Below the pieces are notes generated by a model. It made no database searches. It was given only the letters and a program-made list of their open reading frames with translations, and was not told where the DNA came from. The position numbers were made by a program, and so were the translations under genes. From DASRDB01 sp035652815 (GTDB lineage Bacteria; Chloroflexota; Ktedonobacteria; Ktedonobacterales; Ktedonobacteraceae), in assembly GCA_035652815.1 (NCBI GenBank), contig DASRDB010000021.1:1-21540 (forward strand): a stretch of 21,540 bases of DNA. Reading direction: 5' to 3'. Below, one piece after another: positions 13,911 through 21,506 of the stretch (the first letter of the stretch is position 1; every line of letters begins with the position of its first letter).

Positions 13911-16900
13911 GGACGCTCACCTGCTCTCCAGAGTAAACGACCTCTTCCTCGCTCACTATGCGCGTCTCGCCGTCCTTCTTGCGCAGGCGAACCAGGCTAT
14001 CCAGACTCTGCTCAAAGGTATCGTCGTGGCTTATCACGATCAACTGGTCGAAGCCGCGCACGCGCCGGATTTGTTCGGCGAGGTTGGTGCGACGCAATTC
14101 GTCCATGTTCTGCGTCGGTTCGTCAAAGAAGGCGATGTTGAGTGTAGAGAGCTTCTTGAGCAGGGCCAGCCGCACCGCCAGCGCCGCGCTCATCTGCTCG
14201 CCACCGCTCAACTGGGCAAAGGTGCGCGTCACGCCCTGGCGGCGCAATTGAATCTCGTAGTCGTTCTCCCAGCTTAACTGCGCGCTCCGGTCGCCCATAA
14301 TCTCGCCAAAGATACGATTGGCCTCCGCTGAAATATCGCTGAGCATGGCCTTCAAGACGAACGGCGCGGCCTCTTTAATCAGCTTGCGGAACTGTTCAAG
14401 CATGCGGTTGAGGTCTTCGAGCGTCTGTTTCTCCTGCTCTGCCTTTTCGAGTTCCAGCCGCAGCGCCTCGGCATGGGCAATCTTCTGCTCAAACTCGTTG
14501 ATTTTTTCTTGCAGGTTGCTCATATCCTTTGCCAGTTCCACCAGTTGGAAATCGAGTTCCCTGATCTGCCCTTGAATAATCTGGTGTTCCTGTTCGTCAT
14601 AGGCGGCTTCAGCCTCGGAATAGGCAGCTTCGGCAGCAAGCAAATCCTGTTCTGCCTGCTGTGCCTTGCTCAGGGCTTCCTGGTAGGCCTGCTCGCGTTC
14701 AGACAGGCGTTTGGCCTCTTTTTCGTTCTGCACGTAAGTGTTATATCCGGCAGCGCTTACACGTTTCAATGCTTCCTGCTCGCCAATCCGCGTATCAAGG
14801 TCCGCATACTGCGCAAGTTCCTGCGCGAGGGTCTGCAAACGCTGCTCGATATCCGTGAGCTTGCCCTGCTCTGCCAGCAGGTTGTTTTGCAATATTGGCC
14901 CGTTTTTCAGCATTTCCTGCAGTCCGCGACTCTCCCCGCGTGGGTCGTTCAAGCGCTTCAGTTCCTGCCTGGCCTGTTCAAGCAGGGATGCGCTATCCTG
15001 CAGTTCCTCGACAAGTCTTTTGCGTTCCTCAAGCTCGCTTTCGGCCTGCTGTATCTGCGTTTCAAGTTGTTGCACTCGCGCAGATAAGACATCAAGCTCG
15101 CGTACCTGCTTTTCGGCGCGTCGGCTCTCTTCAAGCGCGGCCTTCGCCTGGACAACCTGCCCTTCAATGTACGCCAGCGTGTCCAGGTCTTCTTTAAGCT
15201 GGTACACTTCGCGTTCCAGGCGCGTGATCTCCTGGGCGGCCTGCTTTAGACGATCTGCTATATTATCCCGACGTTCCACGTACTCGCCCATTTTTTGAAG
15301 TTCATCATTGGCCCGTTTCGCCAGCGTTTTGCGCTTTCCAAGCAACTCCACTTGCCCCACTAACACAACCAGTTCGGCCTCGTCTCGCGCAATCTCGCTA
15401 TCAAAGAACGATTCGAGGCTGCTGATACCGCGCCGTTGAATATTCAGGCACTGCTCCTTCAGCAAGGGGCACTGGCCGCCTGCGGAGAGCTTGCGCGAAC
15501 GCTTGTAACCCTCGATATTGCCTTCTAAGCGATGCTTTTGGGCGTTGAGTTCTTCCCACTGCGTTTCAAGCTGGGGAAGTTCTACGGCTTCGGGTCGTAG
15601 AGCTTCCAGCCGCGTAATGAAAGCCTCGGCTTTTTTCAGGTTGTCGGCAAGCCTGCCGCGCTCCTCGATTTTTTCTTGTAGCTGGCGTCTGCGCTCCTCA
15701 AATTGTAGTTGCTTGCTGGTGCGCTCCTGCATGCGCTGATCGAGGCGCGTCACCTCTTCCAATCGCTCAGACAGCTTTTCTGCTAAGGGGCGCAAAGGTT
15801 CAATCCCGGCAATCTGCTGCCGTGTTGTTTCAAGCTGGTGCGCAAATCCCGCCTGCTGCTTTTGCAGGCGCTCAATCTCTCGAAGCTGCCTGTTAAACTC
15901 GCTCAGACGCTGTTGTTGCAGATCACACTCCCGCTCCAATTGGTGCTGTCTCTCAACCAGAGGCAGCAGTTCCAGGATACGCTGCTGCGCTCGCGCCACC
16001 TCATCCAAACGTCCATGCAGGTTGCGAATATTGGCCTGCAAGGTTGCGCATTCCTTTTCCAGGCTGCTTTGCTGTTCCTTGAGTTTGTTGCGCTGCCGCT
16101 CATCTTTGCGCAAAACTGTGAGTTGAGCCTCTGCCTGCTGATAACGCTGGTAGTCACTCAGGGTTTCTTCAACCAGCCTGTGAGCTTCACGTGCCAGATT
16201 TAGAGCGTTTTCGCTATCCCAAAGTTTATCCTGCGCGCCATTATGTATTGTTCGCTGGTGCCTGAGTTGTTCCCGGCAGCGCTCGCGCTCAACGCGCAGT
16301 TGTTCAAGGATAGTGGCGCGCTCCTTATATTCCACCAGGAGTTGAGTTCTGCGAGCATTCTGTTCTTTCTTTGCTGCATCTTCGCGCCGGAACGTCTGCA
16401 ATGCGACGCGCCAGCTATCGAGGTCGCGTGTCTCTATCTCGAGACGTTGTATTTCGTCCTTCTGCGCCTGTATCTGCTGGTCATACTCTTTGCGCACATC
16501 GAGCAAATAGTCGAAGGCGGTCTTGAAATCTTCGATCTGTAACAGGGCATCAAAAGTCTGCTTGCGCTTAGCAGCCGTTTCGAGAAAAATAGAGGTGAAA
16601 GTTCCCTGGGGAACGCCCAGCGCGTCACGAAACAAATCGTCCAGAGGTCGTTCGCGATCAATACCAAAGATTTCGTGCAGCTTATCTATCACGTCGGCGC
16701 GCTGCTCTACGCGCAAATCGGCTTCCTGGTCATATACCATCCAGTACGAACCCGCTCCACAGCGCCGCTCTACCACATAGGGACGATCATCGCCGCCGAT
16801 GAGATGCACAACTACCTTGCCATGCTTCTCCCCTTCGCGCACAAAAAGATTGCGATTGCTGTAGGGCAAGAAATCAAATAAAGCGAAGCCGATAGCCTCA

Positions 16901-17019
16901 ACCAGCGTCGTCTTCCCCGCGCCATTAGCGCCACTGATAGCCGTTGTGCCCTTGCGAAAATCGACGTTAAACTGACGATAACTCTTGATGTTTTCCAGTT
17001 CCAGACGAGTAATGAGCAT
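13900..17019 (-). CDS. Rad50/SbcC-like SMC-family ATPase
   Basis: 1039 residues with the Rad50/SbcC layout: ATPase halves at both ends and a long coiled coil between. Walker A is GANGAGKTT (30-38); the Q-loop is in VPQGTF (Q138). Coiled coil runs from about 175 to 900. The ABC signature is LSGGEQ (937-942), Walker B is NIAFFDEP (D966, E967), and the switch His is in VISHDD (H998). At the coil apex, the Cys-Pro-x-Cys zinc hook of Rad50 is replaced by C517-PLLKEQ-C524. Such proteins tether and process DNA ends with a nuclease; here nurA overlaps the gene and no Mre11/SbcD is present. ATG 17019 starts a conventional ENIKSYRQF ATPase head. A promoter with extended -10 lies upstream. Confidence 0.93.
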   Translation of the reverse strand: MLITRLELENIKSYRQFNVDFRKGTTAISGANGAGKTTLVEAIGFALFDFLPYSNRNLFVREGEKHGKVVVHLIGGDDRPYVVERRCGAGSYWMVYDQEADLRVEQRADVIDKLHEIFGIDRERPLDDLFRDALGVPQGTFTSIFLETAAKRKQTFDALLQIEDFKTAFDYLLDVRKEYDQQIQAQKDEIQRLEIETRDLDSWRVALQTFRREDAAKKEQNARRTQLLVEYKERATILEQLRVERERCREQLRHQRTIHNGAQDKLWDSENALNLAREAHRLVEETLSDYQRYQQAEAQLTVLRKDERQRNKLKEQQSSLEKECATLQANIRNLHGRLDEVARAQQRILELLPLVERQHQLERECDLQQQRLSEFNRQLREIERLQKQQAGFAHQLETTRQQIAGIEPLRPLAEKLSERLEEVTRLDQRMQERTSKQLQFEERRRQLQEKIEERGRLADNLKKAEAFITRLEALRPEAVELPQLETQWEELNAQKHRLEGNIEGYKRSRKLSAGGQCPLLKEQCLNIQRRGISSLESFFDSEIARDEAELVVLVGQVELLGKRKTLAKRANDELQKMGEYVERRDNIADRLKQAAQEITRLEREVYQLKEDLDTLAYIEGQVVQAKAALEESRRAEKQVRELDVLSARVQQLETQIQQAESELEERKRLVEELQDSASLLEQARQELKRLNDPRGESRGLQEMLKNGPILQNNLLAEQGKLTDIEQRLQTLAQELAQYADLDTRIGEQEALKRVSAAGYNTYVQNEKEAKRLSEREQAYQEALSKAQQAEQDLLAAEAAYSEAEAAYDEQEHQIIQGQIRELDFQLVELAKDMSNLQEKINEFEQKIAHAEALRLELEKAEQEKQTLEDLNRMLEQFRKLIKEAAPFVLKAMLSDISAEANRIFGEIMGDRSAQLSWENDYEIQLRRQGVTRTFAQLSGGEQMSAALAVRLALLKKLSTLNIAFFDEPTQNMDELRRTNLAEQIRRVRGFDQLIVISHDDTFEQSLDSLVRLRKKDGETRIVSEEEVVYSGEQVSVHAS

Positions 17020-17106
17020 AAAAGTGCAGCCTTCCCAACAGAAAATACCTATCTCCCACTTTCGTATTCTTCTCCCCTTACAAGAAAGCGGAAATATTTG
17101 TGAGGC

Positions 17107-17115
17107 ATTATAGCA
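17107..17115 (-). promoter_or_regulatory. extended -10 promoter of the Rad50-nurA run
   Basis: On the minus strand TGC-TATAAT gives a perfect -10 (17107-17112) with an extended TGn. No good -35 is seen. It lies between the ctaG stop and the ATPase start, with a leader of about 80 bases. Confidence 0.6.
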
Positions 17116-17130
17116 TGATTGGGGCGGAGT

Positions 17131-17985
17131 TTATACTACTCCCGCATTTTGTCCCGCATCTTCCTGTTCGAACAATTCGCGTTCGCGGGCGGCCTGTTCG
17201 GCTTCCTTCTTTTGCATCCAGCGCAGGAAGAGAACGCTCATAATCACGATGTAGGCGATATTGCCGGGTATCCACATAATCAGGCCGCCAAGTTGCTGAT
17301 CGACCGCAGGCGAGATGCCCCAGGCGCGAGGAGCCGAGATATAGGGAGTATAGAGCGGCGGGAAAAAGGTTAATCCTGCTCCAAGCAGCACAGTGGGCAT
17401 ACCACTGAGGAACAGGTACAACACCTGACCACCGATAGAGAGGCGCGGCAGAGTCTTTGAGGGGCTGAAGATCGGCCACCAGTTGAGGATACCAAAGATA
17501 ATAAAGGTCAGATGCTCCAGGATATGTATGCCCGAATTCTCCAGTGTGGCGTCATATAACACTGGAGCGTGCCAGAGCCAGAAATCAGCATTATAAAGGA
17601 AAAAGGCCACCGCCGGATAGGTCAAAGCCCGCGCAATTACATAGACCGTTTTATTGCGCAGTACCGGCTCGACAAACCACTCGGGCGTTCCAATCAACAA
17701 CAGAGGCGGCCCCACAATCGTCAGGCAAAGATGCTGAACCATGTGCGCGCTAAATAAATAGGAATCGCCTAATTCATCGAGCGGCGAGACTAGCGCCAGA
17801 AACATGATGCACAGGCCCAATAAAAAGGCAAAGACCTGTCCGCGCCGCGCTGGCTCAAAACCATGCCGCCGCCGGAACGGCCCAATTGCATATAAATACA
17901 GGCCTACGATCAGCGCTGTGCCTATAACAATAGAAGGCTCCCAGTTCCACTGCGTAAGCCAGAAATCGAGTCCCAGATTTGCCAT
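17131..17985 (-). CDS. ctaG: cytochrome c oxidase assembly protein, caa3 CtaG type
   Basis: 284 residues, multi-pass membrane protein of the CtaG family found with aa3/caa3-type oxidases, where it is needed to assemble the enzyme, probably by helping copper delivery. Seven or so hydrophobic segments are seen. Characteristic stretches are SPLDELGDSYLFSAHMVQH (67-85) with H81 and H85, FWLWHAP (H139), H154-ILEH158, and QQLGGLIMWIPG near the last helices. The C-terminus is acidic and cytoplasmic-looking (RERELFEQED). ATG 17985 is preceded by GGAAAGG about eight bases upstream. It is divergent from the heme A synthase fusion, and both serve oxidase maturation. No oxidase subunit gene is in the window. 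Confidence 0.93.
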   Translation of the reverse strand: MANLGLDFWLTQWNWEPSIVIGTALIVGLYLYAIGPFRRRHGFEPARRGQVFAFLLGLCIMFLALVSPLDELGDSYLFSAHMVQHLCLTIVGPPLLLIGTPEWFVEPVLRNKTVYVIARALTYPAVAFFLYNADFWLWHAPVLYDATLENSGIHILEHLTFIIFGILNWWPIFSPSKTLPRLSIGGQVLYLFLSGMPTVLLGAGLTFFPPLYTPYISAPRAWGISPAVDQQLGGLIMWIPGNIAYIVIMSVLFLRWMQKKEAEQAARERELFEQEDAGQNAGVV

Positions 17986-18017
17986 AGGGCGACCTTTCCG
18001 TATGAACTACCCACTAT

Positions 18018-18046
18018 ACTATAGCAATTGTTGATCTAGAGGACAA
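18018..18046 (-). promoter_or_regulatory. ctaG promoter
   Basis: On the minus strand TTGTCC (18041-18046), 17 bases, TATAGT (18018-18023). Its -35 is two bases from that of the opposite promoter at 18049. Confidence 0.65.
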
Positions 18047-18048
18047 GA

Positions 18049-18077
18049 TGTACAAAACGACCAGTTCGTAGTATAGT
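18049..18077 (+). promoter_or_regulatory. ctaA-ctaB promoter
   Basis: TGTACA (18049-18054), 17 bases, TATAGT (18072-18077). The two -10 boxes form a 9-base inverted repeat (18013-18021 and 18069-18077) around back-to-back -35 boxes. Confidence 0.6.
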
Positions 18078-18097
18078 AGGGACGATGCTGCTCCATT

Positions 18098-18128
18098 CAG
18101 GTAACTGTAAGGCAAGCATGTTTACCTG
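18098..18128 (+). other. small hairpin in the ctaA-ctaB leader
   Basis: CAGGTAA (18098-18104) can pair with TTACCTG (18122-18128) around a 17-base loop in a leader of about 130 bases. It lacks a T run, so it is not a terminator. No riboswitch class was recognised. Confidence 0.3.
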
Positions 18129-18212
18129 CAAGGAAGGTATCAGGCAGCTTAGCAAAAATACGAGAGGTATTTCTCGCTTTCTTTATTTCTGGCAAAAGGA
18201 TAACCCTGACCT

Positions 18213-20024
18213 ATGAAATTACTACGTCGTATTGCGTGGATAGCGGTTGGATTCACCTATTTTCTGATCGCGCTTGGCGGAACTGTGCGCGTCTCAGATT
18301 CCGGCCTGAGCTGCCCGGACTGGCCGTTATGTCATGGCAGACTCTTCGTTGCACTCGATATACACGTTCTGTTGGAACAATTCCATCGCTATACCGCCTC
18401 GATTGTCAGTGTGCTGGTGATTGCTCTGGCAGTCCTGGCCCTGATCTATGCGCGTAAAGAGCGACAGGTATTGATTCCCGCGTTGATTGCGCCATTTTTC
18501 CTGGTGATTCAGATCGTGCTTGGTGGTCTGACAGTACTCTGGAAGCTGCCTCCCACCATCATCACGGCCCACCTGGGAACGGCGCTGGTCATCTTCGCTA
18601 TGGTGATTACGGCAGCGGTGATGGCAGGAAAGGCTAAACCAGGTCGCGAACTTCCGGCCAAAACTCGCAAATTTGCCCGATTGGCAATAACAAACGCCCT
18701 GCTCGTCTATGGGCTGATGCTCAGTGGTTCCTACGTGACCAATAGCAGCGCCTCGCTGGCCTGCCCCAGTTGGCCGCTCTGCGGAGACGCGCTTCCCGGA
18801 ATGGTGCAGGCCCACCTGACAGACATTAACATGTTCCATCGCTTCGTCGCTACCTTTGTGGGACTGGTGTTGATCTGGACGCTGATATCGGCATGGCGGC
18901 GGCGCAGTGTGGCTCCTGGACAGGCCTGGGTCGCGATCGCGGCAGGGGTATTGTTCGTCGCGCAGGCATCGGTGGGGGCGCTGGTCGTTCTCCTGCATAA
19001 GCCGGAATTTGTGGCGGGACTGCACCTGGCCCTGGCTACCGCCGTGTGGGGTCTGCTGGTCATCCTGGCGGCGCTGGCAATGCGCCAGTTGCGCGCCGCG
19101 CCACAGGGAGAGGCACTTGAGCGCATCGAGGCTGAAGAGGCGAAAAAAGTGGTCAGCCCGCTCCAGCAAACTATTTCCAGTTATATCGACCTGATGAAGC
19201 CACATGTCACCATCCTGCTGCTCGGCACAACACTTGCCGCTATGGCTATCGCAAAACAGGGGCTGCCTCCTCTTGGATTGACGCTTGCTACGTTACTCGG
19301 CGGCGCGATGGCGGCGGGCAGCGCCAACTGCATTAACTGCTACATCGACCGCGATATCGATCAGATCATGGGCCGCACCAGCCGCCGTTCGCTGCCTGCG
19401 GGTCGGGTAGAGCCGAATCACGCGCTGACCTTCGGCATTCTGCTTGGCGTCGGCTCGTTCGTCATCCTGACGACCTTTGTCAACTTTCTGAGCGCGGCCC
19501 TGGCGCTTTCGGCCAACCTGTTCTATGTCTTCGTCTACACCATGTGGCTGAAGCGTTCAACCGCGCAGAACATCGTGATTGGCGGCGCGGCTGGCGCGGT
19601 TCCGGTGCTGGTTGGCTGGGCGGCTGTCACTAATACTATTACATTGCCCGCTATCTGGCTGTTCGCCATCATCTTTTACTGGACGCCGCCGCATTTCTGG
19701 GCACTCTCGCTGCTCATCCAGAAAGACTATGAGAAGGCCAGTATTCCCATGATGCCGGTGGTGATGGGTGAGCATGAGACGCGCAAGCAGATTTTCCTGT
19801 ACTCGCTGCTGTTGCTGGCTGTCACCCTGATTCTCTTCGCCATGCGGGCAATGGGCTACTTCTATCTCGTATGCGCGGTCGTGCTTGGCGGCATCCTGGT
19901 GTACATGTCGATACGCCTCTTGCGAGACAGTACAAAAAAATGGGCGCGCACGCTCTTCTGGTACTCTAACTGCTACCTGGCGCTTATTTTCGCCGTCATG
20001 GTACTTGATAGAGTCGTACATTAA
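18213..20024 (+). CDS. fused heme A synthase (CtaA/COX15) and protoheme IX farnesyltransferase (CtaB)
   Basis: A 603-residue fusion of two consecutive enzymes of heme A synthesis. Residues 1-295 are CtaA, which oxidises the C8 methyl of heme O: about eight hydrophobic segments, heme-ligand histidines H58, H120, H209 and H271, and Cys pairs in SCPDWPLC (C34, C40) and ACPSWPLC (C184, C190). A charged linker (about 296-318) leads to CtaB (UbiA family), which adds the farnesyl tail to heme B to make heme O. It has the Asp-rich motif N375-x3-D379-x3-D383, GRTSRRSLPAGRV, QNIVIGGAAGAVPVLVGWAA and DYEKASIPMMP (505-515). Note that the order is the reverse of the pathway. AAAGGA lies upstream of ATG 18213, at a rather long 12 bases. 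It is followed by sco after 53 bases. Similar fusions are known in other bacteria, including Chloroflexota relatives. Confidence 0.95.
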   Translation: MKLLRRIAWIAVGFTYFLIALGGTVRVSDSGLSCPDWPLCHGRLFVALDIHVLLEQFHRYTASIVSVLVIALAVLALIYARKERQVLIPALIAPFFLVIQIVLGGLTVLWKLPPTIITAHLGTALVIFAMVITAAVMAGKAKPGRELPAKTRKFARLAITNALLVYGLMLSGSYVTNSSASLACPSWPLCGDALPGMVQAHLTDINMFHRFVATFVGLVLIWTLISAWRRRSVAPGQAWVAIAAGVLFVAQASVGALVVLLHKPEFVAGLHLALATAVWGLLVILAALAMRQLRAAPQGEALERIEAEEAKKVVSPLQQTISSYIDLMKPHVTILLLGTTLAAMAIAKQGLPPLGLTLATLLGGAMAAGSANCINCYIDRDIDQIMGRTSRRSLPAGRVEPNHALTFGILLGVGSFVILTTFVNFLSAALALSANLFYVFVYTMWLKRSTAQNIVIGGAAGAVPVLVGWAAVTNTITLPAIWLFAIIFYWTPPHFWALSLLIQKDYEKASIPMMPVVMGEHETRKQIFLYSLLLLAVTLILFAMRAMGYFYLVCAVVLGGILVYMSIRLLRDSTKKWARTLFWYSNCYLALIFAVMVLDRVVH

Positions 20025-20077
20025 GATTTCCCGCGCTGTCCTGTTTTTCTAGCAGCCGGGCCAGTAAAGGGATACAT

Positions 20078-20716
20078 ATGACAATGAGCTGGCGGCTGGC
20101 TTCCCGCCTTTCGGTGGTGACATTAGCGCTGCTGGTGGTACTGGTAGTGGCTATCCTGAGCCTGCGCAACAGCACAGGCGAGACAGCTACTCCCACGCCG
20201 AGCGCCAATCAGTCAGGTTTGCAGGGCACTGATCTTGGCAGTGTTCCCGCGCCTGATTTCCACCTGAAAGATCAATTCGGAAAACCAGTTTCACTTTCAC
20301 AATTTATTGGTAAACCCGTCGTGGTGACGTTTCTCTACACACATTGCCCAGATGTGTGTCCTTTGATTGCCGAGAAACTGCACGCAGCCAGGCTCGCTCT
20401 CGGGTCTGATGCTTCCCGCGTGGTGATGCTTGCCATCAGCGTTGATCCAAAAGGTGATACGCAGACCACCGCGCTCAACTTTTCTCAGACGCATAAGATG
20501 GCCGATTACTGGCACTACCTGATTGGCACCCGCGAACAACTCGCCCCGGTCTGGTCGGCGTATGCTATCGATGCGCAGACTTACACAGCCACAACCAGCA
20601 CCCATACCTCTGCGGTCTACGTCATTGATAAGCAGGGGCGCGAGCGAGTGCTGCTCGACCAGGATTTTACGACCACCCAACTGGTGAACAACCTTAAAAT
20701 TTTGCTCAAGGAATAA
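20078..20716 (+). CDS. SCO1/SenC/PrrC family copper chaperone
   Basis: 212 residues. An uncleaved N-terminal anchor (about 11-28) and a short Thr/Pro/Ser linker place the thioredoxin-like domain outside the membrane. The Cu-binding Cys pair is C90-x3-C94 in YTHCPDVCP, and the distant ligand is H176 in TSTHTSAVYVID. SVDPKGDT (121-128) and the start APDFHLKDQFGKPV are also typical. Such proteins deliver copper to, or reduce cysteines in, the CuA site of cytochrome c oxidase subunit II. ATG 20078 has AAAGGGA about five bases upstream. It lies 53 bases after the ctaA-ctaB fusion with no terminator between, so it is probably cotranscribed. It supports assignment of the whole locus to oxidase maturation. 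Confidence 0.93.
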   Translation: MTMSWRLASRLSVVTLALLVVLVVAILSLRNSTGETATPTPSANQSGLQGTDLGSVPAPDFHLKDQFGKPVSLSQFIGKPVVVTFLYTHCPDVCPLIAEKLHAARLALGSDASRVVMLAISVDPKGDTQTTALNFSQTHKMADYWHYLIGTREQLAPVWSAYAIDAQTYTATTSTHTSAVYVIDKQGRERVLLDQDFTTTQLVNNLKILLKE

Positions 20717-20728
20717 ACAAAAACGGAC

Positions 20729-20814
20729 GCACACCCGTTGCGTGGGACAACCGGAAGACACCCACCGGAGGAACCAGATGCACACCCGTCGCGTGGGGCA
20801 GCCGGAAGACACCC
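20729..20814. repeat. two-copy direct repeat
   Basis: Copies at 20729-20763 and 20780-20814 share GCACACCCGT, GCGTGGG and CCGGAAGACACCC with three substitutions. The second copy runs into the left arm of palindrome D, so the repeat arose by partial duplication of the element. Confidence 0.8.
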
Positions 20815-20875
20815 GCAAGGGGTGCCTCTACAAGCCATTTCAATTGTAGAGGCACCCCTTGCGGGTGTCTTCCGG
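20802..20875. repeat. interspersed palindrome, copy D
   Basis: Perfect 32-base arms (20802-20833 and 20844-20875) with a 10-base loop: CCGGAAGACACCCGCAAGG, then GGTGCCTCTACAA. It follows the sco gene by about 85 bases. Confidence 0.92.
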
Positions 20876-20935
20876 TTCCTATTCCTAATCACGGGTAGGC
20901 GTCCGTTCTTGCTTATTCTCTAGTATTCTTCTTCT

Positions 20936-21271
20936 TTAATATTCTTCCTCGTTCTCCTCTTCGTCTACCTCAAGTAAATAGGAGACAGCTTCATCAAGCG
21001 TTGCGGCGAGGCTCATTTGAATGATCAGTTCTCGTAATATTGCCGAATCATCGATGTTGACCGTCTGTTTTTTCGCCAGTTTTAGCGCGTTGGGAAAACG
21101 GAGACGAACTATTTTTAACAATATCTGTCGTAATTCTTGTACCATTTCCTTGTGTGCCTGCTGCATTCCCTGCAAAAAGGCATGCTGGAAACGCGAGGGA
21201 AGTTCTTCTTCCTGCCCTTCCTGGGGTAGCGAGGGGTACGCCCAGGTCTCACGTAGTACATCACGGAGCAT
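20936..21271 (-). CDS. small protein resembling the C-terminal part of Rpn/PD-(D/E)XK transposase-like proteins
   Basis: 111 residues from ATG 21271. The body is helical: FQHAFLQGMQQAHKEMVQEL, then ILLKIVRLRFPNALKLAKKQ, and ILRELIIQMSLAATLDEAVS, ending in an acidic tail (LEVDEEENEEEY). The 'L-x-x-RF' segment plus a final 'A-x-T-L-x-E-A' helix is like the tail domains (DUF4351-like) that follow the nuclease in Rpn/putative transposase proteins, but the nuclease domain is absent. It may be a stand-alone relative or a truncated remnant. ATG 21322 would lie inside a perfect -10 box, so the downstream ATG with AAAGAG upstream is preferred. Family assignment is tentative. Confidence 0.6.
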   Translation of the reverse strand: MLRDVLRETWAYPSLPQEGQEEELPSRFQHAFLQGMQQAHKEMVQELRQILLKIVRLRFPNALKLAKKQTVNIDDSAILRELIIQMSLAATLDEAVSYLLEVDEEENEEEY

Positions 21272-21320
21272 GTGTTTTCTCTTTCTGGTCAGCACTCTAT
21301 ACACTATTTCGGGCAACTGC

Positions 21321-21350
21321 ATTATATCTTAGAACATACGTTCATGTCAA
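21321..21350 (-). promoter_or_regulatory. consensus promoter of the gene at 20936-21271
   Basis: On the minus strand a perfect TTGACA (21345-21350), an 18-base spacer and a perfect TATAAT (21321-21326). Transcription should start near 21314. Confidence 0.8.
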
Positions 21351-21458
21351 TAAGTTCTTTTTTGCTGCCGGGATTGTGGAAATGGTGAACCTTTCTATGG
21401 CCGTGTTGCCTCACGTAAAAATCTTACTCTCGCGCATTCGTTGCCTCATCTAATCATC

Positions 21459-21506
21459 CAACTGTGGGGAGCGAGCCGCCGCGCGGCGGCTCGCTCCCCA
21501 CAGTTG
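21459..21506. repeat. 48-base perfect palindrome
   Basis: CAACTGTGGGGAGCGAGCCG continues into a GC-rich centre at 21482/21483 with no mismatch and no loop. Such a perfect, loopless palindrome in noncoding DNA suggests a repeat element or a site with cruciform potential. Confidence 0.9.

Larger units (their letters stand above)
20722..20907. repeat. composite repeat with 17-base terminal inverted repeats
   Basis: AACGGACGCACACCCGT (20722-20738) matches the inverse of 20891-20907 at 15 of 17 positions. Between the ends lie a 35-base direct repeat (20729-20763 and 20780-20814, three differences, 51-base period) and palindrome copy D. It contains no ORF that looks real. The architecture resembles a small nonautonomous mobile element, but no clear target-site duplication is visible. 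Confidence 0.6.

Noticed and set aside
14473..15087. Leu-rich plus-strand frame opposite the Rad50-like gene
   Set aside because: The Leu and Phe richness comes from the complement of coiled-coil Glu, Gln and Lys codons, not from a membrane protein.
10494..17019. Rad50-NurA run considered as a proven antiphage system
   Set aside because: No defence-specific gene, integrase or island signature is near, and the neighbours look chromosomal; only a hypothesis is justified.
17986..18212. ctaA-ctaB leader considered as a riboswitch
   Set aside because: Only one short hairpin is seen, with no conserved aptamer core and no terminator.
1055..20875. Palindrome family considered as a CRISPR array
   Set aside because: Copies are thousands of bases apart and individually palindromic with no regularly spaced spacers.
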